From assembly GCA_021811085.1 (NCBI GenBank), contig JAJZPQ010000032.1, positions 1 to 43,101 of the forward strand: a DNA stretch of 43,101 bases, read 5' to 3'. Under the pieces are notes generated by a model that saw nothing but the letters and a program-made list of their open reading frames with translations, was not told the DNA's origin and ran no database searches. The DNA comes from Pseudomonadota bacterium. GTDB taxonomy: Bacteria > Pseudomonadota > Gammaproteobacteria > Burkholderiales > SG8-39. The stretch's first letter is position 1. Each line of letters begins with the position of its first letter. The translations under genes and the position numbers were made by a program. Positions 32,241 to 40,890 of this stretch are shown piece after piece.

Positions 32241-34679
32241 ATGAAAAAGCTCAACGCCGATAGCACCTCGACGCCCGCAAGCAAACCGGTTGCGGGTGGA
32301 GGCTCCGCTCTTGCGCCCGCGCCGCCCGCCGTAACCGCCTTACCTGAAGAGTCAGCAAGCGTCGTTAGAAACGGCCCACCGAGCGGTCTCACCGCTGACG
32401 AAGCCCGCCGTCGGCTGGAGCAGATCGGCCCGAATACCGTGGCGGATACGGCGCTGCATCCGCTGCGCAGGGCGCTCGCCAAACTCTGGGCGCCCGTTCC
32501 ATGGATGCTCGAGGCCGCGATTCTGCTCGATGTGGTGCTCGGCAAGTATGTGGAGGCCGCGATCATCGGCGGGCTGCTGCTGTTCAACGCCGCGCTCGGG
32601 TATTTCCAGGAAGGACGCGCGCAGGCGACCCTTGCCGCACTGAAGTCGCGGCTCGCGTTGAACGCGTCGGTCCGGCGCGACGGTATCTGGAACATCGTGC
32701 CCGCCGCCGAGCTGGTGCCGGGCGACGTGGTCAAGCTGTCGCTGGGTGCCGTCGTCGCTGCCGACGTGCATCTGGTCGAGGGCTCGGTCCTGCTCGACCA
32801 GTCCATGCTCACCGGCGAATCGATACCCATTGAAGCGGGCCCCGGCGTGCGGACGTATGCGGGAGCGCTGGTGCGGCGCGGCGAAGCCGTGGCGGAGGTC
32901 ACGGCGACCGGAGCGCGCACCAAGTTCGGCCGCACCGCGGAGTTGGTCCGCACCGCGCATGTCGTCAGCTCCCAGCAGAAAGCCGTTCTGCGCGTGGTGC
33001 GTAATCTCGCCCTGTTCAACGGCGTTCTCATCGCCATCCTGGTGGCCTATGCGTATGCCATCGCGTTGCCGTCCGCCCAGATCATTTCGCTCGTGCTCAC
33101 GGCGGTTCTCGCATCGATCCCGGTCGCGCTGCCGGCCACCTTTACCCTCGCGGCGGCGGTCGGCGCACAGGTCCTGGCCAAGCTGGGGGTCCTGCCGACG
33201 CGGCTCTCCGCGGTGGACGAAGCGGCGACGATGGATGTCCTGTGCGCGGACAAAACGGGTACGCTGACCAACAACGAACTGAAGGTGACCAGCGTCCGCG
33301 CCATGCGCGGCTTCGACGAAGCGCAGGTCATGGGAATGGCGGCGCTGGCGAGCTCGGACGGCGGGCAGGATCCCGTCGATGGCGCCATTCGCGCCGCCGC
33401 CTTGCGCAGCAGCGCGTCCGATCTGCCGAAGCTGATCGGGTTCGTGCCGTTCGATCCCGCCACGAAGATGTCCGAGGCGACGGTGACCGTTTCGAGCGGC
33501 GCCACGCTGCGCGTGGTGAAGGGAGCCTTTGCCGCCGTCGCCGGGCTCACGCAGGAATCGCCCGATGCGTCTGCGGCGGCGAACGAACTCGAGGCGCAGG
33601 GCTTCCGCGTGCTGGCCGTCGCAGTGGGCGTGCCGCAGGCAATGAGGCTGGCGGGAATCATCGCGCTCAGCGATCCGCCGCGATCCGACTCGGCGGCGCT
33701 GATCGCGGAACTCCACACGCTGGGCGTACGCACCGTGATGGTGACGGGCGATGCGCCGGCCACGGCAGCCATCGTGGCGCGTGCGGTGGGACTGGAAGGC
33801 GCGGTCTGTCCACCCGGTCCTATGCCCGATGTAGTACGCGCCGGGGACTTCGCGGTCTTCGCCGGCGTCCTTCCGGAGGGCAAGTACAAGCTCGTGCAGG
33901 CGTTCCAGCAGGGAGACCACACCGTCGGCATGTGCGGCGACGGCGCCAACGACGCGCCCGCGCTGCGCCAGGCGCAGATGGGCATTGCCGTATCGTCCGC
34001 GAACGACGTGGCCAAGTCGGCCGCCGGCATGGTGCTGACCCGACCCGGACTCGCCGGCATCGTTGCCGCCGTCAAGGAAGGCCGCATCACGTTCCAGCGC
34101 ATCCTGACCTATGCCCTCAACACCATCATCAAGAAGATGGTGACGGTGCTCTTTCTGGCGGTCGGCCTGGTCATGACCGGCCATGCGATCCTGACTCCCA
34201 TGCTGATGGTCATCATCATGGTGACCGGCGATTTCCTGACCATGTCCCTGACGACGGATAACGTTCGTCCGTCCCCGATGCCCAACGCATGGCGAATCGG
34301 CAACCTGACGATTGCGGGCGCCTTCATGGGACTTTGCCTTCTGGCCTTTTGCACCGCTGTTCTGGCCATCGGCCATTTCAGCATGGGGCTGGGACCCGCG
34401 GCGCTCGATACGCTGGCTCTTGTCGCCCTGGTATTCGGCAGCCAGACGACGCTCTATGCGATTCGCGAACGCCAGCGCCTGTGGTCACGCCCAAGCCCAT
34501 GGCTCAACCTGTCGTCCCTGGCCAATATTCTGATTATCTCGACATTGGCGTCAGCCGGAATCCTGATGTCGCCCGTGCCGATGCCGGTTGTGGCCGGCAC
34601 GCTTGCCGCGGCGGTCGGTTTCGGATTGGTTCTGAATGTGGTGAAAATTCCGATATTCAAGCGACTCAGGATCGCGTAG
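32241..34679 (+). CDS. P-type ATPase, plasma-membrane H+-ATPase (P3A) type
   Basis: 812 residues. Actuator motif MLTGES (about 192), phosphorylation site D337 in CADKTGTLTNNE, hinge motif CGDGANDAPALR (about 565) and about ten membrane segments are present. The sequence ATFTLAAAVGAQVLAKLGVLPTRL (in part) and the length resemble bacterial homologues of the fungal/plant H+-ATPase. The short N-domain, lack of CPC-type metal motif and lack of N-terminal metal-binding domain argue against Cu/Zn pumps. It would export protons at the expense of ATP, useful in acid stress. The first ~45 residues are low-complexity. It has no promoter module of its own. Confidence 0.88.
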   Translation: MKKLNADSTSTPASKPVAGGGSALAPAPPAVTALPEESASVVRNGPPSGLTADEARRRLEQIGPNTVADTALHPLRRALAKLWAPVPWMLEAAILLDVVLGKYVEAAIIGGLLLFNAALGYFQEGRAQATLAALKSRLALNASVRRDGIWNIVPAAELVPGDVVKLSLGAVVAADVHLVEGSVLLDQSMLTGESIPIEAGPGVRTYAGALVRRGEAVAEVTATGARTKFGRTAELVRTAHVVSSQQKAVLRVVRNLALFNGVLIAILVAYAYAIALPSAQIISLVLTAVLASIPVALPATFTLAAAVGAQVLAKLGVLPTRLSAVDEAATMDVLCADKTGTLTNNELKVTSVRAMRGFDEAQVMGMAALASSDGGQDPVDGAIRAAALRSSASDLPKLIGFVPFDPATKMSEATVTVSSGATLRVVKGAFAAVAGLTQESPDASAAANELEAQGFRVLAVAVGVPQAMRLAGIIALSDPPRSDSAALIAELHTLGVRTVMVTGDAPATAAIVARAVGLEGAVCPPGPMPDVVRAGDFAVFAGVLPEGKYKLVQAFQQGDHTVGMCGDGANDAPALRQAQMGIAVSSANDVAKSAAGMVLTRPGLAGIVAAVKEGRITFQRILTYALNTIIKKMVTVLFLAVGLVMTGHAILTPMLMVIIMVTGDFLTMSLTTDNVRPSPMPNAWRIGNLTIAGAFMGLCLLAFCTAVLAIGHFSMGLGPAALDTLALVALVFGSQTTLYAIRERQRLWSRPSPWLNLSSLANILIISTLASAGILMSPVPMPVVAGTLAAAVGFGLVLNVVKIPIFKRLRIA

Positions 34680-34837
34680 ACCCTTGACGCGATGCTTATC
34701 GCTGATCGGCGGTTTCAATCGGTCCTGTTACGAGGAGGTGCCGATTATATGTGCCTGTACCGCTCAAGATGCAGCGTGCCCTGCACGGATACGCTTTCGC
34801 TCGCGCGACGGCTTGGAGGGGCTTAGTCGAGGCGTCG

Positions 34838-37618
34838 CTAGGAAATCGATCCCGCAGATGGCGGCCGTTCGAGGCGCTTATCCGACTGCAGGAGCGCTAG
34901 AAACTGATCCGCCGGCAGCGGGCGGCTGAAATAATAGCCTTGCATCTCATCGCAGCCTTCCGACGCTAGGACATCGACCTGCTCGCGCGTCTCCGCTCCT
35001 TCGGCGACCACGCTCAGACCGAGGCTGTGGCCGAGAGCGATGACCGCCCTGACAATCGCAATGCTGTGCTTGTCCTCGATCATTCGACGGACGAACGACT
35101 GATCCACCTTCAATATGTCGACCGGAAACAAATGCAGATAGCTCAATGAGGAGTAACCGGTTCCGAAGTCGTCCACCGCAAACCGCGCCCCTATTGCTTT
35201 CCATTCGTGCAGAACATCGGAGACGCGCGCCGGGTCCTTCATCAGAGCGCTTTCCGTGATTTCGAGTTCGATCTGGTCGGGCTTCACGGGAGCGTCGCTC
35301 AGCGCTCGGCTGACCTGCGCCGTGAACTCGGGCTTGTTGAGCTGATGCGGCGAGACATTGACGGACACCCGCAACGCACCCCAGCCCCGCGCATGCCATT
35401 GCGCGAGCTGCCGGCTCGCCTCCTGCACGACCCAGGCGCCGACTTCCCCGACGAGTGCGGTCTGCTCCAGCACGGGGATGAATACCCCGGGAGGCACGAT
35501 TCCCCGCTCGGGGTGCCGCCAGCGCAGCAAGGCTTCGGCACCGGCGATGATCCCGCTCCTTAAATCCACACGCGGCTGGTAATGCAGGACGAACTCCTGC
35601 TTTTCTACGGCGCGGTAGAGTTCGGATTCGATCGTAAGGCGCTCGGTCGCCGCCGCGTGCGCCTGTGGAGAGTAGAAATGGAACGTATTCTTTCCGGCCG
35701 CCTTGGCCGTATCGAGCGCGAGCCCCGCATTGACGAGCAGCGCATCCGCGCCCGGCGCGTCGTCCGGCCCGACACTGATCCCGACGCTCGCGGTAAGGTG
35801 CAGATCGCGTTGCGCAACGGCCAGGGGCTGCGCCACCGTCCCAAGCAGTTTGCGCGCGACTCCGGCAATGTCGTTCGGAGAGGTGACGTCATCCAGGAGC
35901 ACGCCGAACTCGTCTCCGGCTATGCGCGCCACCGTGTCATCGGGCCGCACGGCCCGCGCCAGCCGGCCGGCGATCGCCTTCAGCGTTTCGTCGCCGGCTG
36001 CGTGCCCGAGCGCGTCGTTGATCGTCTGGAAGCGGTCCAGATCGAAGTACAGCACCCCCACATGCCGCGCATGGCGCGCCGCTCGCACCAGGGCGCGCTC
36101 CGTCTGATCGGCGAAGAGCGATCGATTCGCGAGCCCGGTCAATGCGTCGTGCTGCGCCAGATAGGCCAGTCGTTCTTCGGCCGCGACCCGCTCGCTGATA
36201 TCGGTGATAAAGCCCAGCACCGCCGGCGCGTCCTTCCAGCGGGTCAGCGCGACGTTCGCCTCGACCCATTTGGTCCGATCGTCCCTGGTCAACATGCGCA
36301 CGACCGAAATCCCGGCGACCTCCTCTCCCTGGATGCGCCTGCGGTTGCGGTCCTCGACCGAAGGCCGGTCTTCGCTGTGTATAAAATCCGAAAAATTCCG
36401 CCCGATGAGCTCCTCGCGGGCGTAGCCCAGCATGCCCGCCAGTTTTGGATTGACGAATTTCACTGTCCCGTCCTGCACGACCAGCACGCCCTCGTTGGCG
36501 CTTTCGACAAGCAGGCGATACTTTTCCTCCTCGGCACGCAATGCCGCCTCGCGCTGCTCGATCGATACCGCCATGTCGTCGAACGCGCGCGCCAACTGGC
36601 CGAACTCACCGGCCTGATGAGGCAATCCGGTACGCGCCGAAAGGTTTCCCTGGCGCAGTCGGTCCGCCGCGAACGCCAGGCGGTTCACCGTGCGTACGAT
36701 CAGGACAGATCCAAGCAGCCACGTGGCCATGACGGTGATCAACACCACGATCCCGCCCAGAGTGAGGTTCAAGGCGAGCATCTGCTTGACCTGACTCAGG
36801 ACCGAGTCTTCTGGGATGTCCAGGATCACCTCGGCGGCCCGATCTCCCTCGCTATCGCGGAGGGAGGCGAATGCATACAGTCGCCCCGTGCCGCTGCGCG
36901 TGACCTCGCGGGCGGTTCCCCGGCTCTTGTCAAGGGCGGTCCGGAGGACGACTTCGTCGGGGAATCGCTTGCCTAACCAATCCCCATCATCCGGTTGCCG
37001 CATGAAGATGCGCCCGGTCATATCGACCTTGGTCAATATCGCGCCCGGCGGGAGGTCTTCTCGGACATTGATCTCTTGTTGATTGAACCAGTCCAGGGAG
37101 ATCGATGCGAATAGAACGCGCTCCACGCGCGCATTCGCGTCAACCATCGGGTAGGCGATGACCAGAACAGGTTTGTGCACGATGCCGCCGATCTGGTAGT
37201 CGCCGATCGAGAACGACCGCGTTTCGAGCGCGCGCCGAAAGTAGGCGCGGTCAGAAAAATTCAACCTTTCTGATGTGGGAATCGCGCTGCAGTACAAATC
37301 GCCGTTGGGGTCGATCACCCCAAAGTTTGCATACCGGAGGTACTGCGTCTGCAGTTGGGCCAGGGATGCGGCGCATCGCTCCGGAGGCCCGCGCCAGATA
37401 TGCGGCATTTTCCCGAGGGCGACGAGCATCTCGCGGCCCGCCGCGATCAGGTTCCGTTCTTCACGAGCGATAATATGAACGGTCTGCCGGATATAGCGAA
37501 GCGCTTCTTCTTCCTCTAGGGTGCGCTGTTGTTGATAGGAATAGAACAGCAACGCTGCGAGAGGGATCGTCGCGAACGCGATCAGCAAAGCCAGCTTTGC
37601 ACGGATGCCGGTCAACAT
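34838..37618 (-). CDS. Cache-HAMP-PAS-GGDEF-EAL c-di-GMP signalling protein
   Basis: 926 residues. Transmembrane segments near 10-27 and 287-310 bracket a periplasmic double-Cache sensor; HAMP (about 310-365), PAS (about 370-490), GGDEF (about 495-660) and EAL (about 670-915) follow. The cyclase signature is AGDEF instead of GGDEF, with an I-site-like RPDD five residues before it. The EAL domain keeps EALLRW, NVSPHQL, ELEITESALM, DDFGTGYSSL and KVDQSFVR, so phosphodiesterase activity is likely, and the cyclase half may be active or regulatory. The ATG 37618 is preceded, a few bases upstream, by a run of nine G on the coding strand. Confidence 0.92.
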   Translation of the reverse strand: MLTGIRAKLALLIAFATIPLAALLFYSYQQQRTLEEEEALRYIRQTVHIIAREERNLIAAGREMLVALGKMPHIWRGPPERCAASLAQLQTQYLRYANFGVIDPNGDLYCSAIPTSERLNFSDRAYFRRALETRSFSIGDYQIGGIVHKPVLVIAYPMVDANARVERVLFASISLDWFNQQEINVREDLPPGAILTKVDMTGRIFMRQPDDGDWLGKRFPDEVVLRTALDKSRGTAREVTRSGTGRLYAFASLRDSEGDRAAEVILDIPEDSVLSQVKQMLALNLTLGGIVVLITVMATWLLGSVLIVRTVNRLAFAADRLRQGNLSARTGLPHQAGEFGQLARAFDDMAVSIEQREAALRAEEEKYRLLVESANEGVLVVQDGTVKFVNPKLAGMLGYAREELIGRNFSDFIHSEDRPSVEDRNRRRIQGEEVAGISVVRMLTRDDRTKWVEANVALTRWKDAPAVLGFITDISERVAAEERLAYLAQHDALTGLANRSLFADQTERALVRAARHARHVGVLYFDLDRFQTINDALGHAAGDETLKAIAGRLARAVRPDDTVARIAGDEFGVLLDDVTSPNDIAGVARKLLGTVAQPLAVAQRDLHLTASVGISVGPDDAPGADALLVNAGLALDTAKAAGKNTFHFYSPQAHAAATERLTIESELYRAVEKQEFVLHYQPRVDLRSGIIAGAEALLRWRHPERGIVPPGVFIPVLEQTALVGEVGAWVVQEASRQLAQWHARGWGALRVSVNVSPHQLNKPEFTAQVSRALSDAPVKPDQIELEITESALMKDPARVSDVLHEWKAIGARFAVDDFGTGYSSLSYLHLFPVDILKVDQSFVRRMIEDKHSIAIVRAVIALGHSLGLSVVAEGAETREQVDVLASEGCDEMQGYYFSRPLPADQFLALLQSDKRLERPPSAGSIS

Positions 37619-38139
37619 CTAGCCCCCCCCCGCTGACACAAGCGACGCGCCTGTGCCGTTCGAAGGCTTTGGATTTGTTCCGCGGCGCCACGCTAGGGCG
37701 TCGGGCCTCGAATTGGTGGAACAGCACTGTGATGCATTTTAATTCCGGCCAGGTGAATCTCGGTGCGATTGGAGTTGACCCGGTTTCGCGGACACTTTTC
37801 AATGTAGGGACTGAAGGAGGTTCGATAGGGTAACAGTTGTCTTAACTCCGTCCGAGTAACGAAGCCTATAAGTAGAATACACCATAGTCCATCGAACCAA
37901 TATATCAACCATATAATCGATATGGTTATGCGTGCCAGCTCTTGCGCGGATTGCCAGTAAATGGGGGATGCTGTAAGTCACCTAACCTGACCGTCAAAGT
38001 AAATCGGCGCAAACTTATTGTCATTCAAGTAACGTACAGGTGGTCTAATGCGCGCATATAACCTCGCTGAGCGTTGGGGGAAGTCCAGATAACAGCAGAC
38101 TGACGACGAAGCAGCTTTCTTTTCGGATGCCCGTGCACA
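37619..38139. other. 521-bp region without a supported gene, lower GC
   Basis: From about 37,700 the sequence is visibly richer in A and T than its neighbours. Only short open frames (up to ~70 codons) without ribosome sites are present. It includes the poly-C run (37623-37631) belonging to the leader of the GGDEF-EAL gene. No promoter module, IS end or tRNA is seen. Confidence 0.5.
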
Positions 38140-38469
38140 TTGCCGCCAAGATCGCGGCACCAGAGTGACCTATATCCACAAAGAAATTGGACGCAAATCG
38201 TTGCCGACCTGCTCGCGTTTTCGTTTGAGGTGGTGGAGGAAAGTCCCTCGGAGGGGCTAGGAGAACTGGTAGAGCCGCAATTTCAAGCGGAGATGGCGGA
38301 GCGGATCGGCAAGGCGGGTGAAAAGCTGTTCTATCTCGGCGGAATCAAGGGGGAATTCACGCAGCTGGCGAACAAGCATTATCGGAAACTGGAGAAGGAA
38401 CTCGGGAATACGAATCCAGAACCGCTTTACCAGGCGTCGACTCTCACTGAATCGGGCTTGAAGAAATAA
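38140..38469 (+). CDS. Hypothetical protein, doubtful
   Basis: 109 codons. The last ~85 (from VADLLAFSFEVVEESPSEG) have an amphipathic, charged composition that looks protein-like (AEMAERIGKAGEKLFYL, QLANKHYRKLEKELGN), while the first 20 do not. No good ribosome site precedes the ATG, and the likely start is further in. It lies in the AT-richer patch and may be a gene remnant. No family recognised. Confidence 0.3.
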   Translation: MPPRSRHQSDLYPQRNWTQIVADLLAFSFEVVEESPSEGLGELVEPQFQAEMAERIGKAGEKLFYLGGIKGEFTQLANKHYRKLEKELGNTNPEPLYQASTLTESGLKK

Positions 38470-38690
38470 AGCGATGGGGTACAACCTTCTTCTCTGCGGA
38501 TTGGACACGGTCGAATGCTGTTACCACCTGCGAGCACCTACCGGCGAGGACTGATCAAAGGCGATTCTTGACCTCATGACCGACAAGCGCGTAATGGGCG
38601 CGTTCACCGTGAGCGACGTTGAAAGTCCCCGGGGTGGCCCGCGACCGGGGCGGTGGCCGCGGCGGCGCGACCCTTGCTCACCCCGCTAGT

Positions 38691-38863
38691 GAACACCGCC
38701 TTGTTTGGATCGATCGGCGTGAAATAGAGCGCCACACTACCGGGCGTAGCGAACATGATGATCGCGTAGAAACCACGTGCTTCGAAAAGCTTAATCTCGA
38801 GAACCTCCTCCTCCACCCAACGGTTCAGCGAATGGGCACGCGGATGAAGCTGCTACTGCCCGA
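38691..38863. repeat. Long repeat, copy B, upstream of promoter module 5
   Basis: Homologous to 24510-24680 with constant offset apart from a 2-nt insertion. On the minus strand a 70-codon frame (38604-38816) reads FEARGFYAIIMFATPG then FTPIDPNKAVF, similar to the peptide of copy A. It is likely a remnant rather than a working gene. Confidence 0.6.
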
Positions 38864-38950
38864 TCTTGCGTCACCGCTGACGCCACCTGCCACGCAGCCG
38901 AGCTCCTAACTTGCATTGCGCTGGATACTGCAGTCCAGGAGTCGCCACAA

Positions 38951-39039
38951 GTGACCTTGGTCACTCGCAGATCGTGACCTGAGACACGTCCAAGTCATGA
39001 CTTTCGGGCGCTTACATCCGCCGGGCCGAGGCCTAGAGT
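38951..39039 (+). promoter_or_regulatory. Promoter module 5 (DUF1269/YfdX-like operon)
   Basis: GTGACC-TT-GGTCAC (38951-38964), GTGACCTGAGACAC (38974-38987), AAGTCATGACTT (38992-39003), -35 TTACAT (39012-39017), 16-bp spacer, -10 TAGAGT (39034-39039). ATG 39047 lies 8 nt after the -10 and opens MDARMKTIPRHS, in frame with the first gene. Confidence 0.82.
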
Positions 39040-39115
39040 TCGAAGCATGGACGCGCGGATGAAGACCATACCGCGACATTCAGTACCGAGTAATCAACCC
39101 ATAAAGGAATACATC

Positions 39116-39667
39116 ATGAACATGACCAAAACCGATATCGCCGTCGCCGTCTATGACCTGCACACCCAGGCCGAAACTGCGGTGAAGGCATTGCAGCGTG
39201 CCGGATTCGACATGAAGAAAATCTCGATCATCGGCAGGGACTACCACACCGAGGAACACGTCGTCGGCTTCCTCAATGCCGGGGACCGGGCCAAGGTATT
39301 CGGCAAATTCGGCGCATTCTGGGGCGGCTTGATGGGCGTGCTGTTCGGCTCCGCGATGATGTTCGTCCCGGTGGTCGGCCACGTGATCGTTCTGGGCCCG
39401 CTCGCGGCCGCGCTGTTCAGCGGTCTGGAAGGCGCCGCACTGGTAGGGGGCATCAGCGCCCTGGCCGGCGCCCTGATGGCGGTCGGGATTCCCAAGGACT
39501 CCGTGCTGCGCTACGAAACCGCGCTGAAGGCGGACAAGTTCATGCTGATCGTGCACGGCGACGAGGCGGAGATCAACCGCGCCAAGGGACTGCTGAACAT
39601 ATCCGGCCTGTCCTCCTTCGATCATCACCGCGCCGAGGACGAAGTCGCCGCGGCAGTCCACCAGTAA
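39116..39667 (+). CDS. DUF1269-like glycine-zipper membrane stress protein
   Basis: 183 residues from ATG 39116 (AAAGGAA upstream). An N-terminal alpha/beta domain (AVAVYDLHTQAETAVKAL then GFDMKKISIIGRDYH) resembles general-stress proteins of the GSP17M/DUF1269 group. A glycine-rich hydrophobic pair of segments follows (GAFWGGLMGVLFGSAMMFV and LGPLAAALFSGLEGAALVG), then a C-terminal KADKFMLIVHGDEAEINRAK unit. It is probably inserted in or associated with the inner membrane. The frame is open back to ATG 39047 at the promoter, giving a possible 23-residue extension shared in style with the 26440 gene. The YfdX-like gene follows after 34 nt. Confidence 0.72.
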   Translation: MNMTKTDIAVAVYDLHTQAETAVKALQRAGFDMKKISIIGRDYHTEEHVVGFLNAGDRAKVFGKFGAFWGGLMGVLFGSAMMFVPVVGHVIVLGPLAAALFSGLEGAALVGGISALAGALMAVGIPKDSVLRYETALKADKFMLIVHGDEAEINRAKGLLNISGLSSFDHHRAEDEVAAAVHQ

Positions 39668-39701
39668 TCAGCAGCGATTCGCTTTTCGCAAGGATCACCC
39701 C

Positions 39702-40838
39702 ATGGACTTCGCCCTCAAACCCATTGCGTTGGCACCGATTATCGCAGTGACCCAGCTCGCCGGCGTTGCCTACGCCGAGGCTCCGAAAGCATCCGCCGCG
39801 CCGATTGTCCAGCCTGCGCCAGCGGCGACCAGGGCGCCGGTCCCGACCAAGGCGCCGGAAGACTGGATCGTCTACGACGGCACCACTTACACGCCGGTGG
39901 TCGATGACGTGAGCCGGCAACTGGATGCGGCGCGCAAGGCCTTCGACGCAAAGGACAGCAAGAAGGCTGCCGCGGAGATGCGCGCCGCGGCCGAGGCGCT
40001 GAAACTGCAGACCGCTCGCACCGGCAGGGAGGACCGGGCGCTGGTAGCAGAGGACAGAGCGCTCCTGGCGGCCGACATGAAGTTTGCGCTGGGCACCCGG
40101 GACATCATCAAACGCTTGAATGCCAGCGCGCTGAAAGTCGGCGCTGCCGCCGCGGCTATCGACAGCGGCAAGATCAAGACCAAGGCGGATCTGGACAGGG
40201 CGATCGACAAGGCAGCGCGTGCCGACATGGAGCGTCGCTGGCTGATAAGCGACGTGACTACCTGGTACCCGGTCAGCGGAGAGCCACAGCGCCACTTCAC
40301 GAACGCCGCGGCGGCCTATGCCAAGAAGGACTACAAGTCAGCGGCTACCGATATCCGCAAGGCGACCGGCTACCTGCGCCTCGAGGCCGGCCGCGCCACC
40401 GGGGATGCCAAACAGGAACTCGACAGATCGGTTGTGCAACTCGACACGCTCGCCGCCTCGGTCGAAAACGGCGCGGTGACGGACGAGCAATCCTTGGACA
40501 CGGCTTTTGCGAAAGCCGACCACGCGCTCGCCCTGGAGCACCGCTCCAAAGCGGCCGAATCCTGGACGCGCAAGGAGTACGACCAGGCCGGCTACGAACT
40601 CAAGGCGGCTGCCCAAGGGCTGGAAAGCGCCGCGGGCTGGGTGGGTGGGGAAGCGCAGGCGGGCGCGTCAGCGACGGTGGCCGATACCAGAGCACTGGGC
40701 GACAAGCTCGCCTCGGGCGCCACCTGGACGCGCGACGAGGTCACCAAAGACTTCGAATCGCTTCGCAACAGCATCAATGCACTGGGTCAGAAAATCGGCG
40801 GCGCCAAAAAGGCATCGCCGTTCGACGTCGCTACCTGA
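39702..40838 (+). CDS. Double-domain YfdX family protein
   Basis: 378 residues. A signal-like N-terminus (ALKPIALAPIIAVTQLAGVAYA) precedes a first helical YfdX-like domain (about 45-190: DVSRQLDAARKAFDAKDSKK, RALVAEDRALLAADMKFA) and a second (about 200-370) that closely matches the whole mature 26524 protein: IRKATGYLRLEAGRAT, ADHALALEHRSKAAESWTRK, LGDKLASGATWTRDEV. It is therefore a tandem or fused version of that family, likely periplasmic and stress-linked. AAGGAT precedes the ATG. It is second in the module 5 operon. Confidence 0.75.
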   Translation: MDFALKPIALAPIIAVTQLAGVAYAEAPKASAAPIVQPAPAATRAPVPTKAPEDWIVYDGTTYTPVVDDVSRQLDAARKAFDAKDSKKAAAEMRAAAEALKLQTARTGREDRALVAEDRALLAADMKFALGTRDIIKRLNASALKVGAAAAAIDSGKIKTKADLDRAIDKAARADMERRWLISDVTTWYPVSGEPQRHFTNAAAAYAKKDYKSAATDIRKATGYLRLEAGRATGDAKQELDRSVVQLDTLAASVENGAVTDEQSLDTAFAKADHALALEHRSKAAESWTRKEYDQAGYELKAAAQGLESAAGWVGGEAQAGASATVADTRALGDKLASGATWTRDEVTKDFESLRNSINALGQKIGGAKKASPFDVAT

Positions 40839-40890
40839 CGTCAGTTCTGTCAACGCATCAAATTCTCAACACGCTGAAAAGACTCACATC

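Noticed and set aside
24699-39039. The five modules as ends of an insertion sequence
   Set aside because: No transposase, no terminal inverted repeats around paired copies and no target duplications; all copies point toward a gene with conserved promoter spacing.
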